Shown here piece by piece: positions 38,583 through 52,033 of a stretch of 64,000 nt of DNA. How positions within the stretch are numbered: position 1 is the stretch's first letter; each line of letters begins with the position of its first letter. The notes beneath the pieces are model-generated. The model searched no databases. It was not told the DNA's origin and saw only the letters and a list, made by a program, of their open reading frames with translations. Source of the stretch: Dicaeum eximium (Eukaryota > Chordata > Aves > Passeriformes > Dicaeidae); contig VWZP01002200.1 of the NCBI GenBank assembly GCA_013396995.1, positions 434,001 to 498,000 of the forward strand, written 5' to 3'. The position numbers were made by a program, and so were the translations under genes.

Positions 38583-41500
38583 AATAATCTGATAATAAGT
38601 GTAAGTTCAGAACTCTTTGCAACTGCATCTGAAATCCCATAACTTAATTACAAGTCTGGATTGTGGGTCATTTCCACCTGTAGCACTCAGGTTTTCTTTA
38701 TGGCCCTGAAAAATAGAAACATCTTTTACTTATGAATGAAGTGCTTAAAAGACTTATCCCTGCTTTTTTAGCCCCTTCAGTGTTGGCAGTCTGAATCATG
38801 AACTATAATACCTGTAACTTCATCTATGGCAGCTGCTAAGCTTGAACCATAGGCACTTCCCATTTGGAGTAAATTAAAAGTAGCAGCACCAGTACAGTGT
38901 AGTTACTGCAGTGCATGGCTTCTGAAATATAAGGTTATCTTCTGTCTTGGGAAGTTGAAGTCTAAACTGTGTGCCGATTCCAAAGTTCTGACTGTATGAT
39001 ACAGTTTTTAAATATAAATATGTGATTCTAAAGTAAGTACTCATACAAAACCCATCAACAAAACTCCAGAGATCTGATAAACACAAATTTAAGAAAATGT
39101 GCCAGAGAACACATGTTTGTTGTGAGCACTTCATCCATATAAAAAAAGGTGATATTTTAAAAACAGCTACAGAGAGGATAACTCTAAACCAGCTCCTCTG
39201 AGATTTATTGTTCAAATTGTGAATAAGACTAGGGGCCCATGTGAAAAGGAAAAATGCTAGATGGAGAACTGATAAAACACTTTCACCATTACTAATCTGC
39301 AGAGCTCTACCATAAGATATCTGTGGAAGACACCACAGAAGCATCCAAAACAGCAGTGTTTGTTTTGATACAAAGCATTATCAGCGTTTAGGGAATAGGT
39401 TAGGCAAATGAAGTTACTTTAGAAGTCAACAGCTATTTAGAGATAGAAGGAAAACTTTCATAGACAACTTGCTTGCATGATGCTTACATCTTCCCCTGAA
39501 GCATCCAGTGCTATCACTGCAGACAGTGAGGACTTAGCTGGGATCTTGACTTTATCCAGTCCAAAGCTGACACTCCTGCAGTCACATGCAGCTGTTGCAT
39601 TCAGCAAAAGCATCAGACTTCATTAAACATTTGTTTGTAACAAAATCTAGGAATCTCTGATAATTTAGAATCAACTGTTAGAGGTTTATTCTTTAAAACT
39701 CACCTTTGTGTTGCACCTATGTTTGCCCTTGGTTTACCCCTATTCATACAGGCCACTCAAAATCAGCGATCTTATTTCTTTATACTCTCCTCCATGAAAG
39801 CAGAAAGTAGTAACTGACCTGGTCACATACTGAAAACACATTAAAAGAGCTTTAAAATCTTTCCTTGCAAAAGAGAAGTTGCCTGAAAAATCAGATGCTA
39901 AACTAGGTGGCAACCCCGTAACTGCTGAGAGCTGAGAATAGGAAAAGAACAAGGCACACCCCAGCCAGTTCCAGCTGTGACAATGCTTTGTGTTTTGGTT
40001 TACAGCCATGAAAGTGTAGAAATGTATGCTTGCTCTTCCCCATTTTAAAAGCATACTGTGGATGCACTGAGCTTTGCAGAAATGTCTCTAAGTCAAGAGC
40101 CAAATGCCTGGCAAAGCAGGGACCACACAGTTTCTAGGTACAGATCAAGTGAAGGGTTTTCCCCAGCACTTACTTTTCACTTAGCTGATGCTCAAAATGA
40201 CACCAAGAATCCAACCAACTATTGAGTGAGAAGTGTTGAGCAATTGCTGAAAACAGATTACATTTCAAATCCAGACAACTTCAATTCAGGCTTTATTTCC
40301 AGCTGCAAAGCCCTGGCAGGGAGACTGAGTCTCGAGCAACTTGGCTGGGGATGCTGGACACATTAAACAGGGTGGACACACAACATGTGCAAGCAGGCAG
40401 CCCTGGCCTCAGCAACAAAGATCCACACAAAACTGAAGGGAATGGAAGGAGGAGGCATGAAATGAAACATCAGGAGCAAACTCTGCCTTCTTAGGGTACC
40501 CACATAGGCATTTGTAGCCCACAGAATCAATCTTAAAAGAGTGAAATCCAATTGCTCCTTGTTCCCAGGACAGCACCAGTGCTCCTGATGTAATCTACTG
40601 TTCATTCTCTAATCCCCCCAACTCCTGAATCAGTGCAAGGAATTAGGAGCTATCCTTGAAAATGAGCCATTTATAAGAAGTCAAACCATTTTGTCCAACC
40701 AATTTATACTTGTGATTTAGAAGAAGCTTCTCCTCCCATCACACTTCACCCTTTCTAAAAAAAAGTTACCAGGTGAAGTCTCTTTCAGCTGCCAAATGGG
40801 TTCTCAAAATATCAAGCTGAACTACAGATGGAAAACTCTTGCTGAAGGAGGAGCTGCTGCAGTTGTCGTTCTTTGTGCTATATTTTCATTTTCAGGCCTA
40901 TTAGCACCCCTCATCTTTCACTCCTGTTCCTTCTTTTCAGCCTATTACAATACTTCTGCTTTGTTAAATGTGAATGAAAAAGAAATCCACTAGTCAGAAT
41001 CAGAAAACAGGTTCAGACCCTTGTGAGCAAAATGGGCAGTTTAAGCAACAGCTTGTCTTTGTCATTTGTTTTTTGAGCACTGACAGCTTTTTCCCCTCAT
41101 CCTAGGTAAAAGATTGGACTGAAGGAACCCAGCTCAGCCAGTTTTGCTTGTTCATCTGGGAAGGATTTGGGATGGGCTGGCCTCTGTAGGATGCCTTTTC
41201 ACATGAAGTGTCCAGCCCACAACAGTGCCGGCTGTCTGAGAGACATTCCCATCCTTGATGTCTCACACCAGACACTCACAGTGAATATGCCAAGCTTTCC
41301 CTCCCAGTCCCTCTGTGTCATCCCTGCAAGTTAGCTGTCTCCTTTGCTCTCCCTTATTAGTTTGACAGAAAAGTAGCTTTCAGCTTCTGTAGCCTTTAGA
41401 AAACAAACTTCACAGATGATGCCCTATTCAGTGTCCTGAAGAGGTTCAGGGAGCAAAGACAAAACCCCTGAAGAATAGAGTCCTATCCAAAAAAAAAAAA

Positions 41501-42531
41501 AAAAACCCTCCTCTCTAGTTTAAACAGTAAGAAGATTTTACTTACAAATGTTTGCTAATGAGTGAACAAAACCAGGGGAAAAGGCAAGAGAAAGTAAAAA
41601 GAACATTCTGTAGGATTTAATGGCCAAATGTCTATCTATCCATCTTGTACCATAATTTTCCCCCTTTTTCCACAAGATCATCTTGGCTCAATCAAGCTAA
41701 CCAGTTTGCAAATCTAATTTCAATTCTTGAAAGCAACTCTAATTTATCATGATCCTCTCTGAGGTCAAACCTATTCTGTATTATTTTTCAAAGTTTTCCA
41801 GCAAGGTAAGTACTGTAGCTGCATAACAAAAGGAACACAATTCTTACTTTACAGCAAATTTCCTTGAAAAATAAAACAGCTCTGCATTGCTGTAGTTATT
41901 ATGAATTTCAGCTTTCATAATGGACATTGGTGTGTTCATCAGTTTTCACAAGAGCCTTGTACTCCTTGCAACTGGCAGACATTCCATTGTATTTATGAAC
42001 ACAAACACACATATATACAACTAATGCTCAGAGACAATGAATCAATTCAAAAGATGCCAAAGTGCAGCAAACTTGAGAATTACATCTTCTCAATACCAGT
42101 GCTTTGCTAAAACCTATCTTTAAGTAGAACAGTAGTTGATGGACTTTGCGGAACTACAGGATAGCTCAGGCATCTTAATTACTAAATATCAGTATTAGTT
42201 TCAAGTATGGCTGCTACACTGCTAAAAAATAATTTGGAAAGCCCACAAAACACAGCCAAAGTAATGGCAGATGTGTTGAACGCGTTTGGCTCTACACAGG
42301 AAGCACAAATTTCCAATTGCAGATCTCATTCTCTAAGGATGATCTAACTCCCAAGGGATGGTGAATTCCCTGCAGACAGAGAAATGACATGCTGTGGGGA
42401 ACAGCATCACATCTCAGATATTGGCTGCAATCTTCTGCAAAGCCTGAGTGAGGCAGTTCTAAATACCACTGAAATTAAATACACAAAGATAATTTCATTC
42501 TCCTGAATAAGCAGTTTTGCAGAGCCACTAA
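38583..42531. other. Non-genic unique sequence
   Basis: No gene recognised. The longest open frame is 156 codons on the minus strand (38874-39344), rich in Phe, Leu, Ser and Trp as AT-rich antisense frames often are, with no family motif. An A17 run lies at 41489-41505. Confidence 0.55.
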
Positions 42532-42676
42532 CCACAGAATAGTTAAAGTTGGTAGGGACCACTGGAAGTCATCTAGTCCAACCTCTTCACTCAGGCAGGA
42601 TCCCCTAGAGCATGTTGCTCAGAATTGCATCCAGATAACTTTTTATTGTCTCCAGAGAAGGCGACTCCACAAACTC
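42532..42676 (-). mobile_element. CR1 LINE 3'-end fragment
   Basis: Minus-orientation CR1 tail of about 145 bases. It starts with reversed terminal CCACAGAATAGTTAAAGTTG, continues with GGAAGTCATCTAGTCCAACC, TAGAGCATGTTGCTCAGAAT and TCCAGAGAAGGCGACTCCAC, and is truncated there. The order and wording match the CR1 3' untranslated region. More diverged than the copy at 18.7 kb by eye. Confidence 0.9.
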
Positions 42677-45600
42677 AAGTCAGTAGTGCTAAAACCTCCT
42701 ACCATATTGCTTCACAGGAAACACTTGATTTCACTGAGGACTTACTCCTATTCTTTTCATTGGTCCATTTTTAAACTTTTGGCATAATATGGAACCCTGG
42801 GGACTTACAGAACTCAAAAGGGGAAAAACAAGATCAATTTCTTTTGAGCACATCACTGTAGCAGCACTGCAGGATGCTGCAGGAAGAAAGGCAGTGCTCT
42901 GTTCTAACAGACATGACAGTAGTTGCAATGGTAAAGGGAGTCCACTGCTCTTTCTAAACATATGGGATGTTATTACACCCATCTTCATGCTAGCACTGTA
43001 CACTACCCTCTCGAGGTCTTAGACTAGAGCCGTTTTGAAATAAAGTTAGATTCGAGCTCGGTGACTGGACCTAAGCAGCACAGCAAAACTCTTCTTTGCC
43101 AGGCAAGGTGCTACTCTTCAAACAGCTTTTATCTTGCCGTCTTTAAAGCTGCTTGCAATGTTAGACTGAATGCTGAAGGAGACAGGCCAACAAGGAAAAC
43201 GCAGGCAAGATGCTCAAACATAAAACTCTGGACAACAATGCAGCCTACAGCCTACAATTGGTCTCAGCTGTATTCAAAATAGCACCAGCCCTGCCAGAGC
43301 TTGGCAAATCGACAAATGCTCATTTCACAGTAGGCATAAACACACCCCTCTAGATATGTATTTTGCACCAAGCTTAAGAAACAGATTGTGACCATCCAGC
43401 TCCCATAGGTACATATTCACACACCTGTTCACTGAGCTTCAGTCAAATATCTACCCTCCATGTCCCAGTTTGGTAGACTAATGACTGATGTGCAAACTTC
43501 CATTTCTAGAGGCTTTGGCAAAACCTGAAGCTGATTTAGTCTCTGAGGTGTTGGGTGACTACAGGCTAGGCAAGCAGAAAGGTCTTAGTGTCTAAGGCAC
43601 AAGACTTGTTTTCAGTGGTGCCCCATGGCAAACTCAGTCCAGAGGTTAATGGAGGAAAAACAACTAATGAAGCCCTGCACCCTTTTTTATACTAGCTCTC
43701 AGGCTTTTAAATTCAGCAACCCTTTGTGGCTATGCTTTTTCCCACCCTTTTTGAGAGTTGGGAGCACTTCAAATTTCTTCAACAGCAAAATGTGGAGCTC
43801 AAGGAAAAGAAATCCAACTGCAGTCCTCATTGTAACAGCCTGTAAGGGACATGCTGAAAACCCTCCAGGCACAGTTTCCACACTAAGTCCCAGAACTCAA
43901 CTGTCAAAATTCAGGCTAGCTCACACAGACAGGTTTCCCTGTTGGCAAACAGGATGCCAAGGAAGGGGGAATGGTTTCCTAGCCAATAGTATTCACTAAG
44001 CCAACATTTACCTGGTGTCTTTAGAACACCACCATAGTCAGAGGCAAATGCAGTCAAGCTCTGTTCTGAAGATTTTCCCCAATTTATTCAGTATACCCAA
44101 GACAAGATACTCCACAAAAATGGAAACAGTCCATCCTCCCCAAAACTTACACCTCCCCCAAGGGAAACTGTCAGAAGTGCCTCGAGTTAGGAAACAATTC
44201 CTGTTAGTGCTTGCCTTGCCCTATGGACATGGGCATTCTTATGCTTTCCTGCACAGGTTTTTATCAACCAGGTGCTTCATCCTGCTTCTTCTTCAGCAGT
44301 GCTTTTGTTTTCTGTCTTTTCAGTTTGGACTAATAGTTCACTCAGGCAGATTTCCTACATCAGATGAAAACAATGTCTCCCACATCAGGGTTCCAAACTT
44401 GCTGCATAACCAGAATACAGCAGAAAGTACTGAAGCACAGAATAAAACTTTAAGACCATTTTTGAGACAACATTGAGCAATTCTAATCCCCTCCCCAAGT
44501 AATGAGAAGGATGACTTAGAAAAAGTTATGAATCACTGATTTCTTTTTGTTGTACCACTGTATAATTATTCCTCAAAGCATCTCCCTGCATCTGATCATG
44601 TATATTTGGGCACCTTTTGACACATCTGAAGGCAAATACATACCAAGAGGTGACATAAGCCTGTCTAATAAAATACTGCTTTTTACAAGAGTCACAACAA
44701 AGGAATTATAGGCTCTTATTTAGTATTTGATGACCAGAATGTCTTTTAACTACTTATTGTTTATTTACAAAACAATAATCCTCAATTTTAGAGATTCACA
44801 GAGCAAACAGGATGACTTGTTTTCAGAAAAGAAAATTGCCCTGCAGATGTAGATGGTCATGCAACCAGTCTGGGGTGACAGCTGGTATTTAAATGGAAAA
44901 TTAATTCTTCTCAGTCTGTCAAAGCAGGGACCTCATCTTCCAAAGGAAGTGCAAGGTTGCTTAAGACCCTGCACACCGTGAAGTCCCTGACAGGAAGAAG
45001 AAATGAGTGAGGTGAAAGTAGAAATGATCTTTTTCCCTATGAAAGCTGCAGCTCCCTTGCAAGCCCTGCTCCCACACTCAGGGGTGGGGGTGTAACCCTG
45101 CAGGTTAGCAGAGGAGCATCACTCATGGAACAACGTGACAGTCCAACAGATCCCAGGCAGACAGTGAGAGCTGGCACTTGGCTCCTGCTCACACTCACCC
45201 TGGGGTATACTTTCATAGCCTGCTTCTAAGCACTGAAACATCTGCAAAGATGAGAGAATGAGGCTGATCAGAGTCATGATTGCTCCCCACTGTGTGAATG
45301 CCAGTCAGGTATTTCACTCCAGAGCACTGCTAATCCCCTGCTACATCCCCCAGGTTACTGCCAGGGGAGCTGCTCAGTCACTGGGTGCTCCTGCTGTGTG
45401 CCTAGGGAAACCAAAACCATTGTGTGCACTCTTCTGTGCATCCCATGTTCAGTTCTGCTACCTTTCCCTGCCAACAAGGACTGCCTTATCTACAGTCACT
45501 GCAGGGCATAGCAGGTCACCCCAGAGCTAAAGTTCTGACAGCATTTGGGGAGGTAATTCATGCTGTATGTACCAAAGAAAGATTGTCTGTATGGATTTTT

Positions 45601-46369
45601 TTTAAATTCTTCGACCATATGTATTTGTGATACTATGCTCCGGTTCTCTACCTGAGGAGTGTTTTGACAGCCAAGGCAGTTTGTCTTGTTTCAGGAAGAA
45701 CTCAAAGCAGAATTACTTTAAAAGATAATAAAGATAAGTGTTGGGACAGCCTTCAGCCAAAATACATCTGTTTGTTCCATACATTTCCAGGCAGAAGCTC
45801 CCATGTATTTTAAGAGCTTCTCAAATTGGTATATGATTATCATCAAATCATGAGCCTTCAAATGTCTGTAGGCCAGATAAACCCCCTGCTACTGTAGTAC
45901 CTGATGTCACCCCCATCCTCCACAACCCCACAGGAGCAAAAAGCACCAGCAACCAAAGGTCCAGAGGAAATCAAGGCATGCCCCTATGGCTGGACTGCAG
46001 CTAGCTGGAGCGAAGTCACACAGGAAGCACTAGCAGAGGTGGGAAGCAAGCATTAGGCACACACATACTGACATGTGTGCTAACACTGTGCTGCACCACA
46101 CCTCCCCTTTAGTGAAACATTCCATTTACTTAGTCTTCACGCTCTATTCTTTGCCATATGGGGATTTTCACCAGGAAAGGAGCCTATGAGCATACATACA
46201 CACATACAGGAGCCATGCAGGTGAACACAGAGGATTTTAGAAGCACACTAGACATCACATGGCTTTACCTTGTCAAAAGCCCACCATAGACCATGCTCCT
46301 GCCAAAATGATGATCTGGATGCAGATCAGGGCCTCTGACTGCAGATGTTAGGAGTGCACCATTCCTAAC
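42677..46369. other. Non-genic unique sequence
   Basis: No gene or interspersed repeat recognised. Plus-strand open frames of 124 codons (43625-43999) and 153 codons (44015-44476) are the longest. They lack recognisable domains, and their composition looks like random translation. Confidence 0.5.
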
Positions 46370-46485
46370 AGATGCATAATCTGATTAAATATGAAATGCA
46401 ATGATATTGTCAAAACCCATTAATCACACTTTCAAGACACATTAACGTAGGTCTAACTGACAGCTGTGATGATTTCAGTGTCTCT
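46370..46485. promoter_or_regulatory. Candidate conserved non-coding element with TGACAGCTGT
   Basis: Contains TAATCTGATTAAATATG, AAACCCATTAATCACAC, CATTAACGTAG, and TGACAGCTGT at 46458-46467 (a TGACAG MEIS/PKNOX-type core overlapping a CAGCTG E-box) followed by GATGATTTC. The combination of HOX/PBX/MEIS-like cores in about 115 bases is suggestive; no functional evidence is available. Confidence 0.3.
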
Positions 46486-49320
46486 ACAGGTACTGCTGCT
46501 CATCAAAGTTACCCAATTGGGTCTCAAAGAAGAAAAGGTATTCAGTATGCAGAATATTCTTCAGTGCACAGTACTGATACTTCTTTTATATTCCTGCATC
46601 TTTCTCTAGATTATCTGATTTCTGTGCACTCCTCCTAATCTGCACCTTGTGCAAAACCAGGGATAATTGAAAAAACTTAACTTAAAAATAAATGGAAATT
46701 AGAAACAGCCAAGCAGCAAACATGGCAGGTCCATAAGAGAGGAGCACAGCAGTAAGAAGAATTCATAGGGCTGCTGTGTCAAATGAGATAGCCTCTCCTT
46801 TAGCAGAGGCACACAAATATCTAGCTTTTTGGCCTGGGAATGAAGTATGCCTGCACTCCCTTATTTAATCTCAGTGGGTCCAAAAGAGACAGGCCATGAA
46901 CCCACCTCAATCCATGCAAGCTTCCTTTACTCGGGACTTCAATGTCTGTGATGTATCTACCACTATAAACCAGCCATTGCCAAAGATTTCTGCATGTTCA
47001 TGCACAACTAAATTTATATCTACATCTGCTTTTAGCCTTTTTTAGCTTGATTTGTTCGTTTCCAGCCTTGTTATAGGACTTTCTAGACCTCTGAAGCAGT
47101 TACATTGAATTCAATGTAGGAGAAACAGCACCTCCCTGGACCAGTAGACATTAGGAATGTCAGCAGGAGATAGCATTTGGAATAGCTGAGGGATCAGGTC
47201 CAACTGATTGGCACAGTAGGGACATGCCCATTTACTTTAAGAGTTTGGCCATGACAAGCTGCCCAGGAGCAATGGCTCATTTACAGAAATGACCAACTGT
47301 GTGTTGAGGAAAGGGCAATAAAGGCCAGTGTTTGTTCACAAAGCAAAAAAAATTTGGCAGCTTTAACCATAATAAAATCTAGCTACCATTACATTAGCAT
47401 ACCATTCTTCCCCAAGAAGATGATGACAAATAAAAAAAAAAAAGCACAGAAGGTAAAACCAAGATGTGCCATCTCACAGCAAGGACTAATGTTCCATGAC
47501 AGACAGTGACTAGGCATGGGTATCTGCAAACATAAGGGGTTAAAACTGGAGAGCAAAGTTGTTACTTCCTGGCCTACTGGAACTTTGTTTCCCAATCCTG
47601 TGCCAGAGGAAACATCTCTGTTTAATCTCTGGCAATGTCTTTTTATTGCATTAATTTGTCCAGTGACACTTTGAGCCCATAGAAGCTTTCTGCATGTTCA
47701 GTATCCTGTGGCAAGTACATCAACCCCCGTTGCATGACAGATTGTTATCTCCTTAAACTCTCCCTTAAATTTTACTTACTAGCCACCCACCAGGTTACCA
47801 CGATGCCTTGGAGCTCTAATGCTAGAAGAGGCAACATCCCACCCTTATTTTCATTCACCATATAATTCATTACTATGTACCTGTCACATCTCCAGTAATT
47901 TTTCAGATATTTAGCCATTGCTCAAATACAAAAACTACTCCATCATTTTTCTCTTATTTCCACTGTACTTCTATATTTCCTCCCATCTCAGCCATCTTGT
48001 CAATCTTGGCCTCCATTCTGCAATTTACAGGATCAAATAGAGGATAAATTAGAAGCCTGAGAGTTCTGGAGGGGACCAAGATTGGCACAGCAGTCTATCG
48101 TGTACTCTTGATCAAAGGAATACAGTTTATATTGAAACTCTTCAAAGAAGGGATTTTTACTATGTGTTTACACAGTACTTGTCTCAGCAGGACCTTGCCT
48201 TACCTAGGACTCAGGGGTGTTGTTCAAACAATAAGTCTCTCAAATAGGTAAAACAGTGCTAGGTAGGCATTTAAGGAGCATAAACACTTGTAGCTGTGGG
48301 CTTCTAGGTATCCTAAAACAAATGCTAAGGTGGTGATAAGTGAAGGAAAGGACACAAGCATATTTTGTAGAGGGGCATGGAAATGGCTTTTGTCATTGAG
48401 ATGTTTCAGGTCAGCTGCACATAAAGACATATACACACAACTGGCATACATACTGACAGCACTGTTTTGTACCATGTAGGTTGGACAAAATCCTTATAAA
48501 AAACCATCTTTCTACACTGCCTCTTAAAGCAGGACCATAAGGGCTTGACAGAGGCAGCACTACACAGTAGTGTCATAAATAGTGGAGGGGCTTTTCTTAG
48601 CCTGAAACTGATGCATTGACAAGTTAATGGGGACCAAGAACATCCACACTCACCTTATGATTTATGAGAGGATCACTAAAGTGAAAACTAACAAACCCTG
48701 CCATACAAAAGCTTAGCAATATTCTCTTTATACTTACCTCATTGCAATCTAAGATTGTTTGCATACATTCTGTACTGTGGTTCAAAACCACTATAGAAAA
48801 CTGTTACCTGACCCACCACAGCCTGAAGAATTCCTAATATCACCTCCTCAGTCAACACCTCTAATGGTGTTCCACAAAAGCAGAACAGAAATCCAGGTGA
48901 CAGAGCTGCTACAAGTATAATAAAGTCACTGAAGGTTAAAAAAAAAAAAAAAGTAGAATAGAAACACAACATTCTAGAAGAACTGAGAGTTTATGGGGTT
49001 TTTTCCAGAAAGGATCCATTGGGAAATACTGACAAATCTTCTTTCTAGTCTGCAATCTCAGCCATGGCCAGGCTTCATTGGAACTGTTCTTGCACAGTTT
49101 TGTTTTCCAAGTTGGAATGTGCAAGGTGAATGTGCAGGTGCACTCCTGAGCAAGTGCTTGCAGAAACTCACAGTAATGTCTGTTACTTCTAAGCAGAGGC
49201 TGACATCCTGAAAGGCACTGTGCATGAAGTTTTAATAAGAAATGCTGGCCCACAGGTAGAACTGAGAAAGAGTTGTCTATGCATAGACAGTTCGTTAAAT
49301 AATACATTTTAGTACCCATA
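46486..49320. other. Non-genic unique sequence
   Basis: No gene or repeat recognised apart from an A15 run at about 48938-48952. Open frames of 68-83 codons on the minus strand are unremarkable. Confidence 0.55.
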
Positions 49321-49472
49321 AGCCTTCTTTTCTCCAGACCCTTCACCATCCTCACAGCCCTCCTTTGGATGCTCTCTAATAGCTCAATGTCTTTTTTATA
49401 TTGTGGCACCCAGCACTGGAGGTGAGGCCACCCCAGTGCAGAGCAGGACAATTCCCTTCCTTGCCCAGCTGG
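49321..49472 (-). mobile_element. CR1 LINE coding-region fragment, part 1 (split by LTR)
   Basis: Minus-strand CR1 sequence from the C-terminal part of the reverse-transcriptase ORF. The reversed DNA wording CCTTCTTTTCTCCAGACCCT and CAGCACTGGAGGTGAGGCCA is typical, and the minus-strand reading gives peptides such as YKKDIELLESIQRRA, as in CR1 proteins. It stops at CCCAGCTGG, where an LTR begins, and resumes at 49925. Decayed, non-functional. Confidence 0.93.
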
Positions 49473-49924
49473 GGCTTTAAGTTTCAGCTTTTATATTTTT
49501 CAGATTCTGTGCTGCTTTAGTGTGTAGTTCTGAGCTTCATATTAAGTATTGGTAAGCTCTCTTCACAGAGTAGGCAGACAAAAGAATTCCTTCTCTAGCT
49601 TGGGACCAAGGACAACCAATCCAAATCTCAGGCCTGAGAGCATAAACAATGTGAGTGAACAGAGAAAACAAGAAGGATGTGACTTCATCACCTGAAGCTC
49701 TAATTGGACAATTAACTCCAATATGCCAATGGACCAGAACTTATAAAAGTGTGAGACCCCACAACCGGTGTCCATTTTGTGACCATTTTGGTTCACCTTG
49801 GGTGTAGCTCTGGCTGGGCTCTTGTGCTGCCCAAGGTGGATCCATTGAGGCCTTTTAACAAATCCCTACTTCATTCTTTACCTCTGTCTAGCCTCTGTTC
49901 TAGGTCAGCCTTCTCAAGCCCTCA
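49470..49924 (+). mobile_element. Solitary LTR inserted into a CR1 copy
   Basis: About 455 bases separating two collinear parts of a CR1. It can be read with TG...CA ends (TGGGGCTTTAAG to AAGCCCTCA), though the exact boundaries could shift by a few bases and no target-site duplication is resolved. A promoter-like CTTATAAAAG lies at about 49740-49749, followed by TGTGAGACCCCACAACCGGT, GTGTAGCTCTGGCTGGGCTC, TTGTGCTGCCCAAGGTGGAT and AACAAATCCCTACTTCATTC. This matches a passerine-type endogenous retrovirus LTR as I remember it. No internal viral genes, hence a solo LTR left by recombination. Confidence 0.85.
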
Positions 49925-50165
49925 GCGATGCTGTGCCTGATGCCCCCCAGGACAGGATTGGCCCTCCTGCCTGCCAGGGCACAATGACTCCTATTCAGCT
50001 TGCCATCAGCCAGGACCCCTAGGTCCCTGTCTGTGAGACTCCATCTAAGTTATTAATGAAGGTGTCAAAGAGAACTGGGATGAGGATGGGGCCCTGCAGA
50101 ACCCTACTAGCGACTGGTCACCAGTGTGACTTTACCCCATTCACTAATCCTTTGTGCCCAACCAT
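49925..50165 (-). mobile_element. CR1 LINE coding-region fragment, part 2 (split by LTR)
   Basis: Continuation of the CR1 copy beyond the LTR: GCGATGCTGTGCCTGATGCC, GACAGGATTGGCCCTCCTGC, ATTCAGCTTGCCATCAGCCA and GACCCCTAGGTCCCTGTCTG are in CR1 order. After an internal deletion near 50047, TTATTAATGAAGGTGTCAAA and GAACTGGGATGAGGATGGGG follow, which lie further 5' in the element. Same orientation as part 1, so both are one insertion. Confidence 0.92.
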
Positions 50166-52033
50166 TATAAGCCATCTGTTACAATCAGCAAACTTAGTAC
50201 GAGAATTTGGGGCTTTCTGATCTCCATCTCAAACCAAAAGTCACTGTAATGGTAAAAGACTAGCACTCTTTCAGACTCTGGATCATGCACTAACAAAGCC
50301 ATTTATTTGCATTTCTATTCAAAGTGGCTTTCAATGACAGTTCAATATCAAGGAACACTCAAATAGATGTATTCCCCCTCTCTATCTTCACATTTCTTAA
50401 GAGCACAAAACCCTTCCACTGCAGAAAGCAAAGACACAAACATATGATATTAGAATACTGACTTTGTCCTTCATCAGTCCCACTATAGTCTAGTAAAGGA
50501 CTGGAATAAAAATCTTGCCTTGCTGCCACCTCCATGCAGAGGTCACCAGAAATGATATTTTATTGCAAAGTAAGGCATGACCCTAGCAGGGCTGAGGATA
50601 ACAGCACTGTGAGTAGCACAGCTTGAGAATGAGCCAAAGCATACTCAGACTGCCAGTCTTTTCTCAAGCATCTTTAACAGCACAGATGTCTGAAGGAGAA
50701 GATCATGGTAAAGAAAATATATTCCAAAGCCAGTGATAACACCGTTTCCCACTGTTCCATGTCATCCAAGAGTCATTCCATTATGCTAGCAGCCCCTGAG
50801 TCCTTCTCCAAGAGTGGAACCTGTGGAAGGTTTTTCTTCTTATCCCATGTATTTGCACACACAGTTCTAAAAACTGACATGTAACTATACCTCTTTCACA
50901 TGGAGAAACATCCAGGCTCCAAGTGTCCTTTGCAAAAAAAACAGGTTCTAAGAGGTTCAGCCTGTTAACTGTAGCCCTGGTATTCTGGCAAGGATCATCT
51001 CCTCATGGTACAGTAGTCAGTACCCAGTTGAGGGATGACTCAAACACTCACTGCTTTTGGGTGACTCACCCAGTTAGGAGGTGATTCATTCTATGAGAGC
51101 AGTGATTCAACTCCCTCATGGGCCTCAAAATCTAAAGCAAGCCTTTAACAGCTGCATTCATCCTGAACACAACTCACAAACTGAAAAAAAAAACAACTCA
51201 GCAGCATGGGTACTTTGATTTTCATTCACCCTCCTGGAACTCACTAGTCACTACTCAAACACCAAGGATCAAGGAATCCAAGGCATACACCAGTTAGCTT
51301 GTTTTCTTTTAGACAGCAGGTTCCCAAATAAAAAACAGAAGCTTCATGAAGTGAAAAGTTTCATGCACTTGCAAACATACATCATGCTGTAGTGCAGGGA
51401 AAAGGGCTGGCAGAAGAGCAGGAAGCAATGTTACACTTAACAGATCTGTACTGGTTTACACCTCAGCAAAAAAACCTCTTCCACAGCAGGAGGCTCCTAA
51501 AAACTTCAGCAAGTTCAAGACAGAGCAATGAAAACAAGATTATATTTTCTTCCCACCAAGAGAAATACTGACAGGATCAAAGTGTTATGAAAACCTCTGC
51601 ATCTTAGAGGGGAAAACAAGAAAATCCAGGAACAGTTTGAAGCTAACCTGTTCATATAGTGAATCCCTCTGGAAGTGTTTTTCTGGCCATTTCAAACTAT
51701 ACACCTGCTCTGGGATCAACTTGCAACAAGCTGAAGAGGAGTGAAGGTGCTCCTATGGTCACCTGGGTGCAGAACAGCCCAGAGCTGCTGTTTCTCCATT
51801 GTGCCTTACTGAACCAGATTTTGGGATCTCACATTGACTGCCCATCAAATCCAAGGATTTGTGCTAACTTTTATGAAAGCCATTTATGGGCTGGATTTGG
51901 ACATACCTAAAACATTTCAGGGAATCTGTGTGACTCATGCACAGCCTGAGAAAATTATTCTATTCTTATTCACCCCATATCAAGATTAATGCATGTAAGG
52001 TTTGTAACAGGAGCTATCTTTCAAATATCAAAT
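50166..52033. other. Non-genic unique sequence
   Basis: No gene or repeat recognised. An 83-codon plus-strand open frame at 51659-51910 has no motif. Confidence 0.5.

Noticed and set aside
38874..39344. 156-codon minus-strand open frame
   Set aside because: Composition is that of random antisense AT-rich DNA (Phe/Leu/Ser/Trp-rich), with no family motif and no exon context.
44015..44476. 153-codon plus-strand open frame
   Set aside because: No domain, His/Ser/Leu-rich random composition, no splice or promoter context.
48936..49451. 171-codon minus-strand open frame as a gene
   Set aside because: Its N-terminal part is CR1 reverse-transcriptase relic (YKKDIELLESIQRRA), and its C-terminus runs into a poly-phenylalanine from an A-tract. 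It is a transposon remnant joined to random sequence.
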